DNA from: Leucobacter musarum subsp. musarum
GTDB lineage: Bacteria > Actinomycetota > Actinomycetes > Actinomycetales > Microbacteriaceae
Length of the DNA: 64,000 nucleotides
Reading direction: 5' to 3'
NCBI RefSeq assembly: GCF_001273845.1
Contig: NZ_JHBW01000086.1
Location: 96,294-160,293, forward strand
Positions 46,314-54,452 of this stretch are shown piece after piece; position 1 is the first letter of the stretch, and every line of letters begins with the position of its first letter. The position numbers and the translations under genes are program-made. A model generated the notes under the pieces. It was not told where the DNA came from and did no database searches. It saw only the letters and a list, made by a program, of their open reading frames with translations.

Positions 46314-46565
46314 TTAGGGGCGGATGCCGGCGTCGGCGCCGTGCTCAAGCTCGAAAGCGCGACGTGCGCGTCGAGCCCGCAGGATGCGCCGGAGCGAGAG
46401 GAGCGCGAGCGCGACCCAAATGAGCACGCCGATCCACAGCCATGCGGGGCCGAGTGTGGCTCGGTGAGTGGCGAACGCACCGGCGAACACGGCCAGAACG
46501 AGCATCCACCAGCCGTATCGATGCTCGCGTTCGAACGCGAGGCGCTGTTGAATCAGGCTGGGCAT
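46314..46565 (-). CDS. Small two-helix membrane protein, unknown function
   Basis: The protein has 83 residues. A basic, amphipathic head (LIQQRLAFEREHRYG) is followed by two membrane helices (about 19-36 and 43-58) and a charged tail (RRILRARRARRAFELEHG). I do not recognise it. The start at 46565 is supported by a TACCGT box 6 bases upstream. It sits between two copies of the REP-like palindrome. Confidence 0.65.
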   Translation of the reverse strand: MPSLIQQRLAFEREHRYGWWMLVLAVFAGAFATHRATLGPAWLWIGVLIWVALALLSLRRILRARRARRAFELEHGADAGIRP

Positions 46566-46571
46566 GCTTCG

Positions 46572-46577
46572 ACGGTA
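46572..46577 (-). promoter_or_regulatory. Leaderless -10 box of the small membrane protein gene (minus strand)
   Basis: TACCGT, 6 bases, ATG at 46565. Confidence 0.4.
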
Positions 46578-46660
46578 CCGCAACGGAGAGGTCGCCTGGC
46601 ACGCTGCTCTGCCTCACCGCAGCTCTGCCGCCCCGCCCCGCTGCCGATCCGCCCCATTGC

Positions 46661-46732
46661 GGATTGGGGTAACTTCGGACCGGTGCGGACGCTGAAAAGC
46701 GCCGGCACACCGGTCCGAAGTTACCCCAATCC
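46661..46732. repeat. REP-like palindrome, copy 2
   Basis: Perfect 25-bp arms (46661-46685 and 46708-46732) around a 22-base loop that itself contains CGCT-GAAA-AGCG, a small hairpin with a GNRA-type loop. It lies 65 bases beyond the end of the first aldehyde dehydrogenase gene. Confidence 0.9.
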
Positions 46733-46735
46733 GGC

Positions 46736-46791
46736 AGGCGCAGGCGCAGGCGGAAGGGCAGGGGCAGGCGCAGGGGCAGGCGCCGCAGGGC
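46736..46791. repeat. Short CAGG-type low-complexity tract
   Basis: Imperfect repeats of CAGGCG/CAGGGG between the palindrome and the aldehyde dehydrogenase stop; probably replication-slippage DNA. Confidence 0.6.
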
Positions 46792-46796
46792 GCGGG

Positions 46797-47028
46797 GCTA
46801 GCGCCAGCGGGCTCCCCACGACTGCGATTCGCCGGCCGGGGCGATCTGCTGCGGCACGCCGAGCGGGTTGTCGTCGCTGAGCGCTTCGGGGAGGAGTGCG
46901 GCGGGGGCGTTCTGGAATGCGACGGGGCGCAGGAAGCGGGTGATCGCTGCCGTACCGACCGAGGTTGAGGCATCGTTGGTGGTTGCGGGCCAGGGGCCGC
47001 CGTGCTGCTGGGCGGGGGTGACGGCGAC
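46797..47028. repeat. Direct repeat A: 3' block of the first aldehyde dehydrogenase gene
   Basis: These 232 bases match 62916-63147 with only two differences (46939 and 47017). They encode the last 77 residues. Outside the block the two genes differ at ordinary paralog level. Confidence 0.9.
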
Positions 47029-48330
47029 CCCGGTGGGCCATCCGTTGAACAAGACGCGACCGACCTGCAGGGCCATCGCTCGAACGAGCGTGCCGAGTGC
47101 CGCGGCATTCTGGTGCGCAGCCGAGGCCTCCGCCTCGCCGTGGTGCAGCGTCGCGGTCAGATTCCCCTCGAAGAACTCGGGCAACAACGTTGCCAGGTCG
47201 GTGCCGTGAGGCACCTCGACGATGATGGAGAGCGGACCGAACGCCTCGTGCGCGAGGGCCTGGTGTGCGAGGCGGAAGTCGGCGAGGCTGACGGCCACGA
47301 TCGTGGGGGTGGCCCACCCCTGACCTGCGTCGTCGAATCGCACCCCGCCGGTGACGATCGCGCGCACTCCGGCCGCGCCGAGCACGGCGGTGCGGCGCTC
47401 GTCGTAGCTCTGCGCGATGCGCGGATCGAGCAAGCGATGCTCAGGGGTGCCCTCGGCGGCGGTGCGGATGCGATCCTGCCACTGCTCGGTCGCCTCTCCC
47501 GCCGGCACGAAGACGAACCCGGGCTTCGTACAGAGCTGCCCGGCGGACCCGGTGACGCTGGTGACGAAGCCGGTGGCGATGTCTTCGGCGCGCTCGGCAA
47601 TGGCGTCGGCGGTGATGAAGACCGGGTTCACGCTGCCGAGTTCGCCGTAGAAAGGGATCGGGGCGGGGCGAGCAGCGGCGATGTCGGCGAGCAGACGCCC
47701 GGCCGCGATCGATCCGGTGAAAGAACCGGCACGCACGCGCGGGTCTTGCAGGATCGCCACGCCGGCTTCGCGTCCGTGCACGAGTTGGAATGCTCCCTCG
47801 GGCAGACCGGCCTCGCGGATCGCCGTAGAGGCCACGCGCGCGGTGGCATCCGAGAGCTCAGGGTGCCCGGAGTGGGCTTTGACGATGAGGGGGCAGCCGG
47901 CGGCGAGGATGGCGGCGGAGTCGCCGCCCATGACGGAGAACGCGAAGGGGAAGTTGGAGGCGGAGAAGTTGATGACGGGGCCGAGGGGGATGTGGGTGCG
48001 GCGGATGTCGGGGCGTGCGCCGAGGGCGAAGTCGGGGTCGGCGTGGTCGATGCGTGCGTCGAGGTAGCCGCCGTCGACGATGGTGTCGGCGAAGAGGCGC
48101 AGTTGCACGGCGGTGCGGGTGACTTCGCCGTTGAGGCGTGCTTCGGTGAGTCCGGTTTCGCGGAGGGCAATCTGCACGAGGGTGGGTTGTGCGTGTTCGA
48201 GGGCGTCGGCGATGGTGACGAGTGCGCGGGCGCGGTGTTCGGCGGTGGTGGCGGCGAGTTGTGGTGCTGCGGCTGTGGCTCGGGCGACGATGGCTTCGAG
48301 TTCGGGGGAGAGCGGGGTGGGACTGGGCAT
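46798..48330 (-). CDS. Aldehyde dehydrogenase (NADP+), probable 2-oxoglutarate semialdehyde dehydrogenase
   Basis: The protein has 510 residues and belongs to the aldehyde dehydrogenase superfamily. Catalytic Cys267 is in GSAGQLCTKPG, Glu230 in FYGELGSVNP, Asn126 in FSASNFPFAFS and cofactor Lys151 in VKAHSGHPE. The overall pattern is that of the group oxidising 2-oxoglutarate semialdehyde at the end of oxidative pentose or sugar-acid pathways. It is the last gene of the leftward transport operon. Substrate choice is inferred from family and context. The start MPSPTPLSPE is preferred; SD is weak. Confidence 0.88.
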   Translation of the reverse strand: MPSPTPLSPELEAIVARATAAAPQLAATTAEHRARALVTIADALEHAQPTLVQIALRETGLTEARLNGEVTRTAVQLRLFADTIVDGGYLDARIDHADPDFALGARPDIRRTHIPLGPVINFSASNFPFAFSVMGGDSAAILAAGCPLIVKAHSGHPELSDATARVASTAIREAGLPEGAFQLVHGREAGVAILQDPRVRAGSFTGSIAAGRLLADIAAARPAPIPFYGELGSVNPVFITADAIAERAEDIATGFVTSVTGSAGQLCTKPGFVFVPAGEATEQWQDRIRTAAEGTPEHRLLDPRIAQSYDERRTAVLGAAGVRAIVTGGVRFDDAGQGWATPTIVAVSLADFRLAHQALAHEAFGPLSIIVEVPHGTDLATLLPEFFEGNLTATLHHGEAEASAAHQNAAALGTLVRAMALQVGRVLFNGWPTGVAVTPAQQHGGPWPATTNDASTSVGTAAITRFLRPVAFQNAPAALLPEALSDDNPLGVPQQIAPAGESQSWGARWR

Positions 48331-48360
48331 CTGGGTGCTTTCGTGTGGGGGCGAGTGGAG

Positions 48361-48387
48361 GAGCGAGGTGAGCGAGGTGAGCGAGGG
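48361..48387. repeat. Three tandem 9-base units
   Basis: GAGCGAGGT, GAGCGAGGT, GAGCGAGGG in the 62-base gap between the permease and dehydrogenase genes. Confidence 0.7.
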
Positions 48388-48392
48388 GCGAA

Positions 48393-49388
48393 TCAGCGGC
48401 TGTGGGATCGGCCGTAGAGCGCGACGACGACCAGAATGATGGCGCCGTAGACCATGTCTTGCACGGTGACGCCGAGGTTGAAGACGACGACGAGGGTCGA
48501 CACCTGACCGAGCACGAGTGCGCCGGCGAGGGTGCCGAGCACGGACCCGCGCCCGCCGAAGATCGAGGCGCCACCGACGACGACGGCGGCGACCGAGCTG
48601 AGCAGGTACGGTGCACCCATCATCGTTTCGGCTTGGTTGTAGTAGCCGACGATGACAATCCCGGCGAATCCGGCGAGCACGCTGCTCAGCATGTAGCCCG
48701 AGATGCGGATGCGCGCCACCGGTTGGCCGGTGAGGTGTGCGGTCGCCTCCGACGAGCCAACGAGGAAGAGGGCGCGCCCCCACCCGGTCCATCGCAGCAG
48801 CGCGTGCAGCAGCAGCATGAGCACGAGTGCGAGTGGCACCACGGCCGCGATCGATGAGCCGAGGAACGGCAGCTTCGTCGAGGTCATGGCCTTCAAGAAG
48901 TCGGGCACATTGGTGAGCTCGGAGAGGCTGAAGTTGAGCAGGAGCACGCCGAAGAGCAACCCGTTCATCGCGATCGTGGTGACGATCGGGGTCAGGCCGA
49001 TCTTGGCGATGACGTATCCGTTCACGAATCCGATGACGGCGGATGCGGCGAGGGCGGCGATCAGGGCGAGTACGGGGCCGAGCGTGGCGTTCCAGGTGAG
49101 AAAGGACAGCGCGGCGAACGCAATGGTGTTGGGAACCGAGAGATCGATGCCGCCCTGGATCACGGCGATTGTCTGCCCGAAGGAGGCCACCGCGAGAATC
49201 GATGCGAACGTGACCGTGGTGATGAGCCCGTCGAGGGTGAACAGACTCGGCCGAATCACGCCACTCGCGATGAAGAGCACGATGAATGCAATGAAGACCC
49301 ATGCGCTCGTGGGAATGCGGCGCAGCAGGGAACGGCCGCCGGGGCGCGGCGTCGCGGCCACGGCCTGGCCGGGAAGTGTGTCAGTCAT
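48393..49388 (-). CDS. Sugar ABC transporter permease (RbsC type)
   Basis: The protein has 331 residues and eight to ten membrane helices. TIAVIQGGIDLSVPN, PIVTTIAMNGLLFG, and VVVGGASIFGGRGSVLGTLAG are typical of the ribose/xylose-type permease family. It overlaps the other permease gene by 8 bases. The two permeases are only distantly similar and probably pair as a heterodimer. Confidence 0.93.
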   Translation of the reverse strand: MTDTLPGQAVAATPRPGGRSLLRRIPTSAWVFIAFIVLFIASGVIRPSLFTLDGLITTVTFASILAVASFGQTIAVIQGGIDLSVPNTIAFAALSFLTWNATLGPVLALIAALAASAVIGFVNGYVIAKIGLTPIVTTIAMNGLLFGVLLLNFSLSELTNVPDFLKAMTSTKLPFLGSSIAAVVPLALVLMLLLHALLRWTGWGRALFLVGSSEATAHLTGQPVARIRISGYMLSSVLAGFAGIVIVGYYNQAETMMGAPYLLSSVAAVVVGGASIFGGRGSVLGTLAGALVLGQVSTLVVVFNLGVTVQDMVYGAIILVVVALYGRSHSR

Positions 49389-50403
49389 GGTGTCCTCCCT
49401 GGGCGAGTGCCTTCCGGGTGCTGATCACGCGGACCAGTACGGGAATGGCGACTACCGCGAAGATGATGAGCGCGTTGATGATGTACTGCCAGTACGAATT
49501 GATGCCGGCGAAGAAGAGCAGGTTGCCGACCAGGCCGAGCGTGATCGCCGCGGCGATCGTGCCCAGCACCGAGCCGCGCCCACCAGCGAAGCTCGCGCCT
49601 GAGAGCGCTACCGCCGCGATCGACGTGAGCAGGTACGAGTCGCCGCTGCGGGGGTCGCCGGTCACCGTCGATCCGGCGAGGAGCACGGCGGCGATCGACG
49701 CGAGTGCGCCTGAGAGCATGAATGCGCCGAGGATCGCCATGCGCGAATTGATGCCCGCCGCCTGCACGGCATCGCGGTTCGACCCGACGCCGTAGATCTG
49801 TCGCCCGAACGCGGTGCGCTGCAGTACCAACCAGACGAATACGGCGACGAGGATCAGCCACACGAGTGCCATCGGGAGGTACGGGAGCGCCTCACCGCTC
49901 GTCACGGTGAAGACGGTCTCGCTCAGCGCACCGCCGGGGCGGTCGAGCACGGTGCGGGCGATGGCTCCGATGATGAACGTGCTGGCGAGGGTGACGGCGA
50001 TGGCCGGTAGCCTGCCGAAGGCGACGAGCAGTCCGTTGAACAGGCCGCACGCGATCCCGATGAGTACGGCGAGCACGAGGGCCACCGGGCCGGGGAGCGC
50101 TGCGAGGCTGGTCGCGAAGACGACGTTGCAGAGGCTGATGATTGCTCCGATCGAGATGTCGATGCCGCCGATGAGCACAATGATCAGCTGTGCGAGTGCC
50201 GCGATCGCCAACGGGACGACGAGGTTTGCGGCGGATTGCAACTGGAATCGGGTGAGCAGGCTCGGGTTCACGGCGAGATAGATCGCGATGAAGAGCACGA
50301 ACGCGATGACGGGCGGTGCGGCGCCCTCGTGGAGCGAGCGCTGCACCCAGATCGGGAGCGAACGTCGCGGTGCGACGGGCGTGAAGATGGTGCCGGTGGT
50401 CAT
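49381..50403 (-). CDS. Sugar ABC transporter permease (RbsC type)
   Basis: The protein has 340 residues. IVLIGGIDISIGAIISL, LPAIAVTLASTFIIG and VALSGASFAGGRGSVLGTIAA match the RbsC-type family. Its ATG overlaps the ATPase stop (ATGA), so the products are made in step. The much longer upstream reading overlaps the ATPase gene in another frame and is rejected. Confidence 0.93.
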   Translation of the reverse strand: MTTGTIFTPVAPRRSLPIWVQRSLHEGAAPPVIAFVLFIAIYLAVNPSLLTRFQLQSAANLVVPLAIAALAQLIIVLIGGIDISIGAIISLCNVVFATSLAALPGPVALVLAVLIGIACGLFNGLLVAFGRLPAIAVTLASTFIIGAIARTVLDRPGGALSETVFTVTSGEALPYLPMALVWLILVAVFVWLVLQRTAFGRQIYGVGSNRDAVQAAGINSRMAILGAFMLSGALASIAAVLLAGSTVTGDPRSGDSYLLTSIAAVALSGASFAGGRGSVLGTIAAAITLGLVGNLLFFAGINSYWQYIINALIIFAVVAIPVLVRVISTRKALAQGGHHD

Positions 50404-51950
50404 GAGTGTGCCGCCATTCCTACGGCCGCGCCGACTACGGCGTCGGCGGTGATTTCGGATCCCGCGAGTTCTTGCACGACGCCGCCCCGGTACAGCACGG
50501 CGACGCGGTTGCAGAGGTGCACGAGCTCTTCGACCTCGCTGGAGAACCAGACGATGCCGACTCCGGATTCGGCCAGTGCGATCATGGCGCGATAGAGCTC
50601 CTGCTTGGCGCGCACGTCGATGCCGCGCGTGGGGTCGTGCAAGATAAGCACGCGTCGATCGCGGTCGATCCAGCGGCCGAAGACGAGTTTCTGCTGGTTG
50701 CCGCCCGAGAGCGCCCCGGCTGCTTCGAGCGGCCCCCGCGTGCGCACGCTGAGCGCGCGCAGCACGCCGTCGATCCACCCCTGTTGCCGACGGAGCAGCG
50801 GTGCACCGCCCGAGCCGGTGAGCGAGAGCCATGGGGCGAACAGGTTCTCGCCGACGCCCAGTTCGAGCGCCAGGCCCTCGGTCTTGCGGTCTTCGGGCAC
50901 ATATCCGAGTCCCGCTTTCACCGCACGTCTGGGGTTCAGCTTGCCGACGGCAGTGCCGGCCACTTCCCAGTGCTCCGCGGTCGCGGGAACGGCTCCGAAC
51001 AGGGCTCGCAGCAGTTCCGTCTGCCCTTGGCCCTGCAGCCCGCCGATGCCGAGGATCTCCCCGCCATGGACGGTGAGCGACACGTCGCTCAGTCGGTTCG
51101 ACTGCAACCCGCGCACGTCGAGCACGACCGGTGCGTCGTCGGGTACGGTCGGTGCCGGCGGGAACTGCTTCTGCGTTTCGCGACCCGCCATCATCGTGAT
51201 GAGGGAATCCTCGGTCCATTCGCCGCGCGCGAAGGTGCCGACGGCCGCGCCGTCGCGCAGCACGGTGCCGCGATCGGCGATGACCTGCAATTCCTGCAGC
51301 CGGTGCGTGACGTAGATGACCGCACTGCCGGTCGCGGTGATGTCACGGATGCGGTCGAAGAGCCATTCCACGCCGGGTGGGGTCAGGGCGCTGGATGCCT
51401 CGTCGAGAATGAGGAGTTTCGGGCGGGCGGCGATCGCACGTGCGATCTCGACGAGTTGCCGGTCGGCGAGCAGCAGCGTGCCGAGTCGCGCATGCGGGTC
51501 GATGTGCGGCAGGTGCAACTGCTCGAGGATCTCTCGAGCGCGCTGCAGGGCTCGGCCGGGGGAGAAGAGGCGCGCCGACCCGACCTCGGGCAGTGCGAGG
51601 TTCTCCGCGACGGTCCATTCGGGTACCAACGCGATCTCCTGATACGCGCAGGCGATGCCGACCGCCCGAGCGCGAGCGATGCTGCCGCCTTCCAAGTGCT
51701 GGCCGTCGATCGTGACCGTGCCGTTCGTGGGCACCACGGCGCCGGAGAGAATTTTCGACACGGTGCTCTTGCCGGCGCCGTTCTCGCCGACCAGTGCGTG
51801 CACCTCGCCTGGCTGGCAGGTGAAGGTGACATTGGCGACGGCGGTCACCGCGCCGTATTGCTTGCTGAGGTCCTGCGCCACGAGGAGTGGCGCAGGACGG
51901 TCGGTCGACGTCGGTTGTGCGACGTCGACCGGACCGATCTGCTGGGTCAT
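50400..51950 (-). CDS. Sugar ABC transporter ATPase (RbsA type, two domains)
   Basis: The protein has 516 residues with two nucleotide-binding domains. Domain 1: Walker A GENGAGKST (about 59-67), a variant signature LLLADRQLVEIARA and Walker B LLILDEASSAL. Domain 2: the usual degenerate Walker A (GGLQGQGQTELL), a full signature ALSGGNQQK and VLILHDPTRGIDV. This asymmetry is normal for RbsA/XylG proteins. It drives the two permeases. Confidence 0.95.
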   Translation of the reverse strand: MTQQIGPVDVAQPTSTDRPAPLLVAQDLSKQYGAVTAVANVTFTCQPGEVHALVGENGAGKSTVSKILSGAVVPTNGTVTIDGQHLEGGSIARARAVGIACAYQEIALVPEWTVAENLALPEVGSARLFSPGRALQRAREILEQLHLPHIDPHARLGTLLLADRQLVEIARAIAARPKLLILDEASSALTPPGVEWLFDRIRDITATGSAVIYVTHRLQELQVIADRGTVLRDGAAVGTFARGEWTEDSLITMMAGRETQKQFPPAPTVPDDAPVVLDVRGLQSNRLSDVSLTVHGGEILGIGGLQGQGQTELLRALFGAVPATAEHWEVAGTAVGKLNPRRAVKAGLGYVPEDRKTEGLALELGVGENLFAPWLSLTGSGGAPLLRRQQGWIDGVLRALSVRTRGPLEAAGALSGGNQQKLVFGRWIDRDRRVLILHDPTRGIDVRAKQELYRAMIALAESGVGIVWFSSEVEELVHLCNRVAVLYRGGVVQELAGSEITADAVVGAAVGMAAHS

Positions 51951-51974
51951 CTGTGTCTCCTCGAAGAATCGCGG

Positions 51975-53051
51975 TTACTGCTTGGCGAACTCGAGGTACT
52001 CGTCGAGCGTGATGTCGAGACCGGGGAAGTCGTAGCCCAGCTGGAAGTTGTCGGGCATATCGGGCTGACAGAAGTCGGCCGCGTTCTCGGTGGTGATCTC
52101 GGCCGGAGCAAAGTACTGCTCCTGGTCGATCGTGTCGCCCTTGAGCAGCTTCACGGCCTGCTCAAGCCCCTTGGCATAGATGGCGGGCTGGCCGAAGACC
52201 ATGTTGCCCGTGAGCCCGGCGTCTGCGTCATCGACGAGTGTGCATGCCTCGGCGTTGTAGCCGGAACCGCCGACGACCGGCACGAAGTCGATGTTCGCGT
52301 CGGCGAAGGCTGCTGGGACGCCTTGGCCACCGGTGAGGAACGAGTACACGCCTCCGACATCCGGGTGCGACTGCAAGATCTGCGACATCGTCTGCTGCGC
52401 GTCGGCCTCGTTCCACCCGTTCGCGCCCTCCGCGACGATGTTCACCCCGGCGTCAGTGAGTACTTTCTTCACCGTCGGCATGGAGGTGTCGTTGAGCGGC
52501 ACGCCGGCGACGCCCTCGAGCACCACGACGTCCTTGTTGTCGCCGAGTTGCGAGACGAGCCATTCGGCGCCGTTCTTGCCGGCGCTCGCCCAGTCGGTGG
52601 AGACCGTGTAGACGTAGTCGTTGTCGTAGGGGCCGCCGTTGGCGAAGACGGGAATCCCGGCCGCCTTGGCCTGCGAGATCGCCGCGTCTGCGCCGGTCGC
52701 TGAAGCGGGGTCGAAGAGGATCGCGTCTACGCCCTGCGCGATGAGGTTCTGGATGGCGGCGTTCTGTTGAGCCGCGTCGTTGTCGTTCGTGCGAACGATC
52801 TTGAGTTCGACCGAGTCGCCGTAGTCGCGCGCGGCGAGGGCCTGCATTGCCGCGAGGCCGGTCTCGCGCCAGGCCTGGCCGCCGAGGGGCTGCTGGAAGC
52901 CGATGACGAACTTTTCGCCGTCCCCGCCACCGGCGCCCCCACCGGAGCCTCCGCCCTCGGCGGGTGCTGAACTGCAGGCCGCGAGGCCGGCGGTGAGGGC
53001 TGCGATCGCCGCGATGCCGAGGCCTCGGGCGATGGTGCGTGAGTGCTGCAT
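51975..53051 (-). CDS. Sugar ABC transporter substrate-binding lipoprotein
   Basis: The protein has 358 residues. The lipoprotein signal ends at C26 (GLAACSS), followed by a Gly-rich spacer. The periplasmic-binding-protein fold of the ribose/galactose class follows: FVIGFQQPLGGQAW, AAIQNLIAQGVDAILFDP, VVVLEGVAGVPLND and GQPAIYAKGLEQA. AAGGAG 7 bases before the ATG marks the start. First gene of the leftward operon; ligand probably a monosaccharide or sugar acid. Confidence 0.95.
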   Translation of the reverse strand: MQHSRTIARGLGIAAIAALTAGLAACSSAPAEGGGSGGGAGGGDGEKFVIGFQQPLGGQAWRETGLAAMQALAARDYGDSVELKIVRTNDNDAAQQNAAIQNLIAQGVDAILFDPASATGADAAISQAKAAGIPVFANGGPYDNDYVYTVSTDWASAGKNGAEWLVSQLGDNKDVVVLEGVAGVPLNDTSMPTVKKVLTDAGVNIVAEGANGWNEADAQQTMSQILQSHPDVGGVYSFLTGGQGVPAAFADANIDFVPVVGGSGYNAEACTLVDDADAGLTGNMVFGQPAIYAKGLEQAVKLLKGDTIDQEQYFAPAEITTENAADFCQPDMPDNFQLGYDFPGLDITLDEYLEFAKQ

Positions 53052-53135
53052 GCTTTCTCCTTTGAAATCAAACTGCGTGGTGCAGGGTTCCTGGCGACGA
53101 TGCCGGGAGCGTTTCCTCGTGGTTTCGGGAACGTG

Positions 53136-53165
53136 TTGACGAACGCTGCGTGGTGACACTAACAT
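53136..53165 (+). promoter_or_regulatory. Promoter of the rightward catabolic operon
   Basis: TTGACG (53136-53141), 18 bases, TAACAT (53160-53165). Predicted start near 53172, inside the operator; leader of about 83 bases. Confidence 0.6.
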
Positions 53166-53185
53166 CAAAATGGCAGCGCTGCCAA
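53156..53185 (-). promoter_or_regulatory. Promoter of the leftward transport operon
   Basis: On the minus strand TTGGCA (53180-53185), 18 bases, TAGTGT (53156-53161). The -35 overlaps the operator and the -10 overlaps that of the divergent promoter. Confidence 0.6.
53171..53184. promoter_or_regulatory. LacI-type operator
   Basis: TGGCAGCGCTGCCA is a perfect 14-base palindrome with the central CG and flanking TGG/CCA of LacI-family sites. It covers the -35 of the leftward promoter and the start point of the rightward one. A second palindrome, TAGCGCTA, is at 53186-53193. Confidence 0.7.
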
Positions 53186-53254
53186 TAGCGCTAACATAAC
53201 GACTGTGAAATGATGGCCGCGGCGCTCACGCGCAACTTCAAGGAGGAAGTGCAG

Positions 53255-54403
53255 ATGACATCAACGGAGACGCTCGAGGCGTCGCGCTCGGTTCTGAGTG
53301 CGGCATCACTCGGTCTCGAACCGGACGCCCCAGTGCGGGCGCGGACCCATACGATCGGGGCGATCGGGGCCGGTGCAATCATGGCCGATCAGCACCTCGA
53401 GGCCTACCGGCAGGCCGGGTTTCCGGTCGTCGCGATCGCTTCCCGAACCCGCGAGAACGCGGCGGCGGTTGCCGCACGCTATGGCATCGATACGGTGCAC
53501 GCGTCACCGCGCGAGTTGATCCTCGACCCGCGTATCGAGATCGTGGACATCGCGTTTCCGCCCGATCAACAGCCCGAGCTCATCCGCTTGGCGCTCGCTC
53601 AGCCCCACGTGCGCGCAGTGCTCGCGCAGAAGCCGCTCGCGCTCTCGCTCGATGACGCGATCGCGCTGCGCGATGAAGCTGCCGCGGCCGGCAAGATCCT
53701 CTCGGTTAACCAGAACATGCGGTACGACCAGTCGATCCGCTCGCTCAAGCAGCTTCTGGACCGTGGGGCGCTCGGCGACCCCGTCTTCGCCGCGATCGAC
53801 ATGCACGCGGTGCCGCACTGGCAGACGTTCCTCGCCGAGTACGACCGACTCACCCTCGCGAACATGAGCGTCCATCACCTCGACGCACTCCGCTACCTGT
53901 TCGGTGAGCCCGTCGATATCTATACCGCCGGGCGAACCGACCCCCGCACCGAGTTTCCGCACACCGACGGCATCGTCGCGTCGACGCTGCGCTTCGAAAA
54001 CGGCGTGCTGGCGGTCTCTCGCGAAGACGTGTGGGGCGGGCCGCGCCACGAGGGCTTCGATTCCGATTTCTTTATCTCCTGGCGGGTTGAAGGCACCGAG
54101 GGCGTTGCCCGCGGCACGATCGGGTGGCCCGACGGCGCCCCGTCGACCATCAGCTTCGCCTCGGCACGCGAGACCGACGGCGAGTGGGTCACGCCCGAGT
54201 GGGAGACCCACTGGTTTCCGCACGCCTTCATCGGCGTGATGGAGCAGGTGCAGCACGCCCTCGACAGCGGCGAGCCGCCCACGCTCACCGTCGCCGACAA
54301 CGTGCGCACGATGGCGCTCATCGAAGCGGGGTACCGCTCGCTCGACGAGCGCCGAGCCGTACGACTCGACGAATTCGCGCTCGACGCACCGCAGTCCCAC
54401 TGA
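53255..54403 (+). CDS. Gfo/Idh/MocA family oxidoreductase
   Basis: The protein has 382 residues. About 30 extra residues precede the Rossmann domain (IGAIGAGAIMADQHLEAY). The conserved Lys is K126 in AVLAQKPLAL, where most relatives have EKP. His207/208 with Asp210 (MSVHHLDALRY) are the probable catalytic residues. AAGGAGG 9 bases upstream chooses 53255 over an ATG 45 bases earlier. The family oxidises sugars or sugar acids at a ring or chain hydroxyl with NAD(P). Likely the first oxidation of the pathway, but this is inferred from position. Confidence 0.92.
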   Translation: MTSTETLEASRSVLSAASLGLEPDAPVRARTHTIGAIGAGAIMADQHLEAYRQAGFPVVAIASRTRENAAAVAARYGIDTVHASPRELILDPRIEIVDIAFPPDQQPELIRLALAQPHVRAVLAQKPLALSLDDAIALRDEAAAAGKILSVNQNMRYDQSIRSLKQLLDRGALGDPVFAAIDMHAVPHWQTFLAEYDRLTLANMSVHHLDALRYLFGEPVDIYTAGRTDPRTEFPHTDGIVASTLRFENGVLAVSREDVWGGPRHEGFDSDFFISWRVEGTEGVARGTIGWPDGAPSTISFASARETDGEWVTPEWETHWFPHAFIGVMEQVQHALDSGEPPTLTVADNVRTMALIEAGYRSLDERRAVRLDEFALDAPQSH

Positions 54404-54452
54404 CCGTATTCACCCACACCCCCAACACGGAACGCAAAGGAGCACTTCCACC

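Noticed and set aside
46155..46880. 241-codon plus-strand frame spanning the palindromes
   Set aside because: It translates repeats on both sides (the same residues recur at each palindrome) and overlaps the small membrane gene and dehydrogenase end.
46798..47028. Direct repeats as insertion-sequence ends
   Set aside because: They are coding DNA in the same orientation with no transposase or terminal inverted repeats.
48361..48387. Tandem 9-mers as a regulator binding array
   Set aside because: Only three units, purine-rich, close to a ribosome-binding-like composition and inside an operon; likely slippage.
50400..51950. Defective ABC ATPase because domain 2 lacks a normal Walker A
   Set aside because: Degenerate second P-loops are usual in RbsA/XylG-type proteins.
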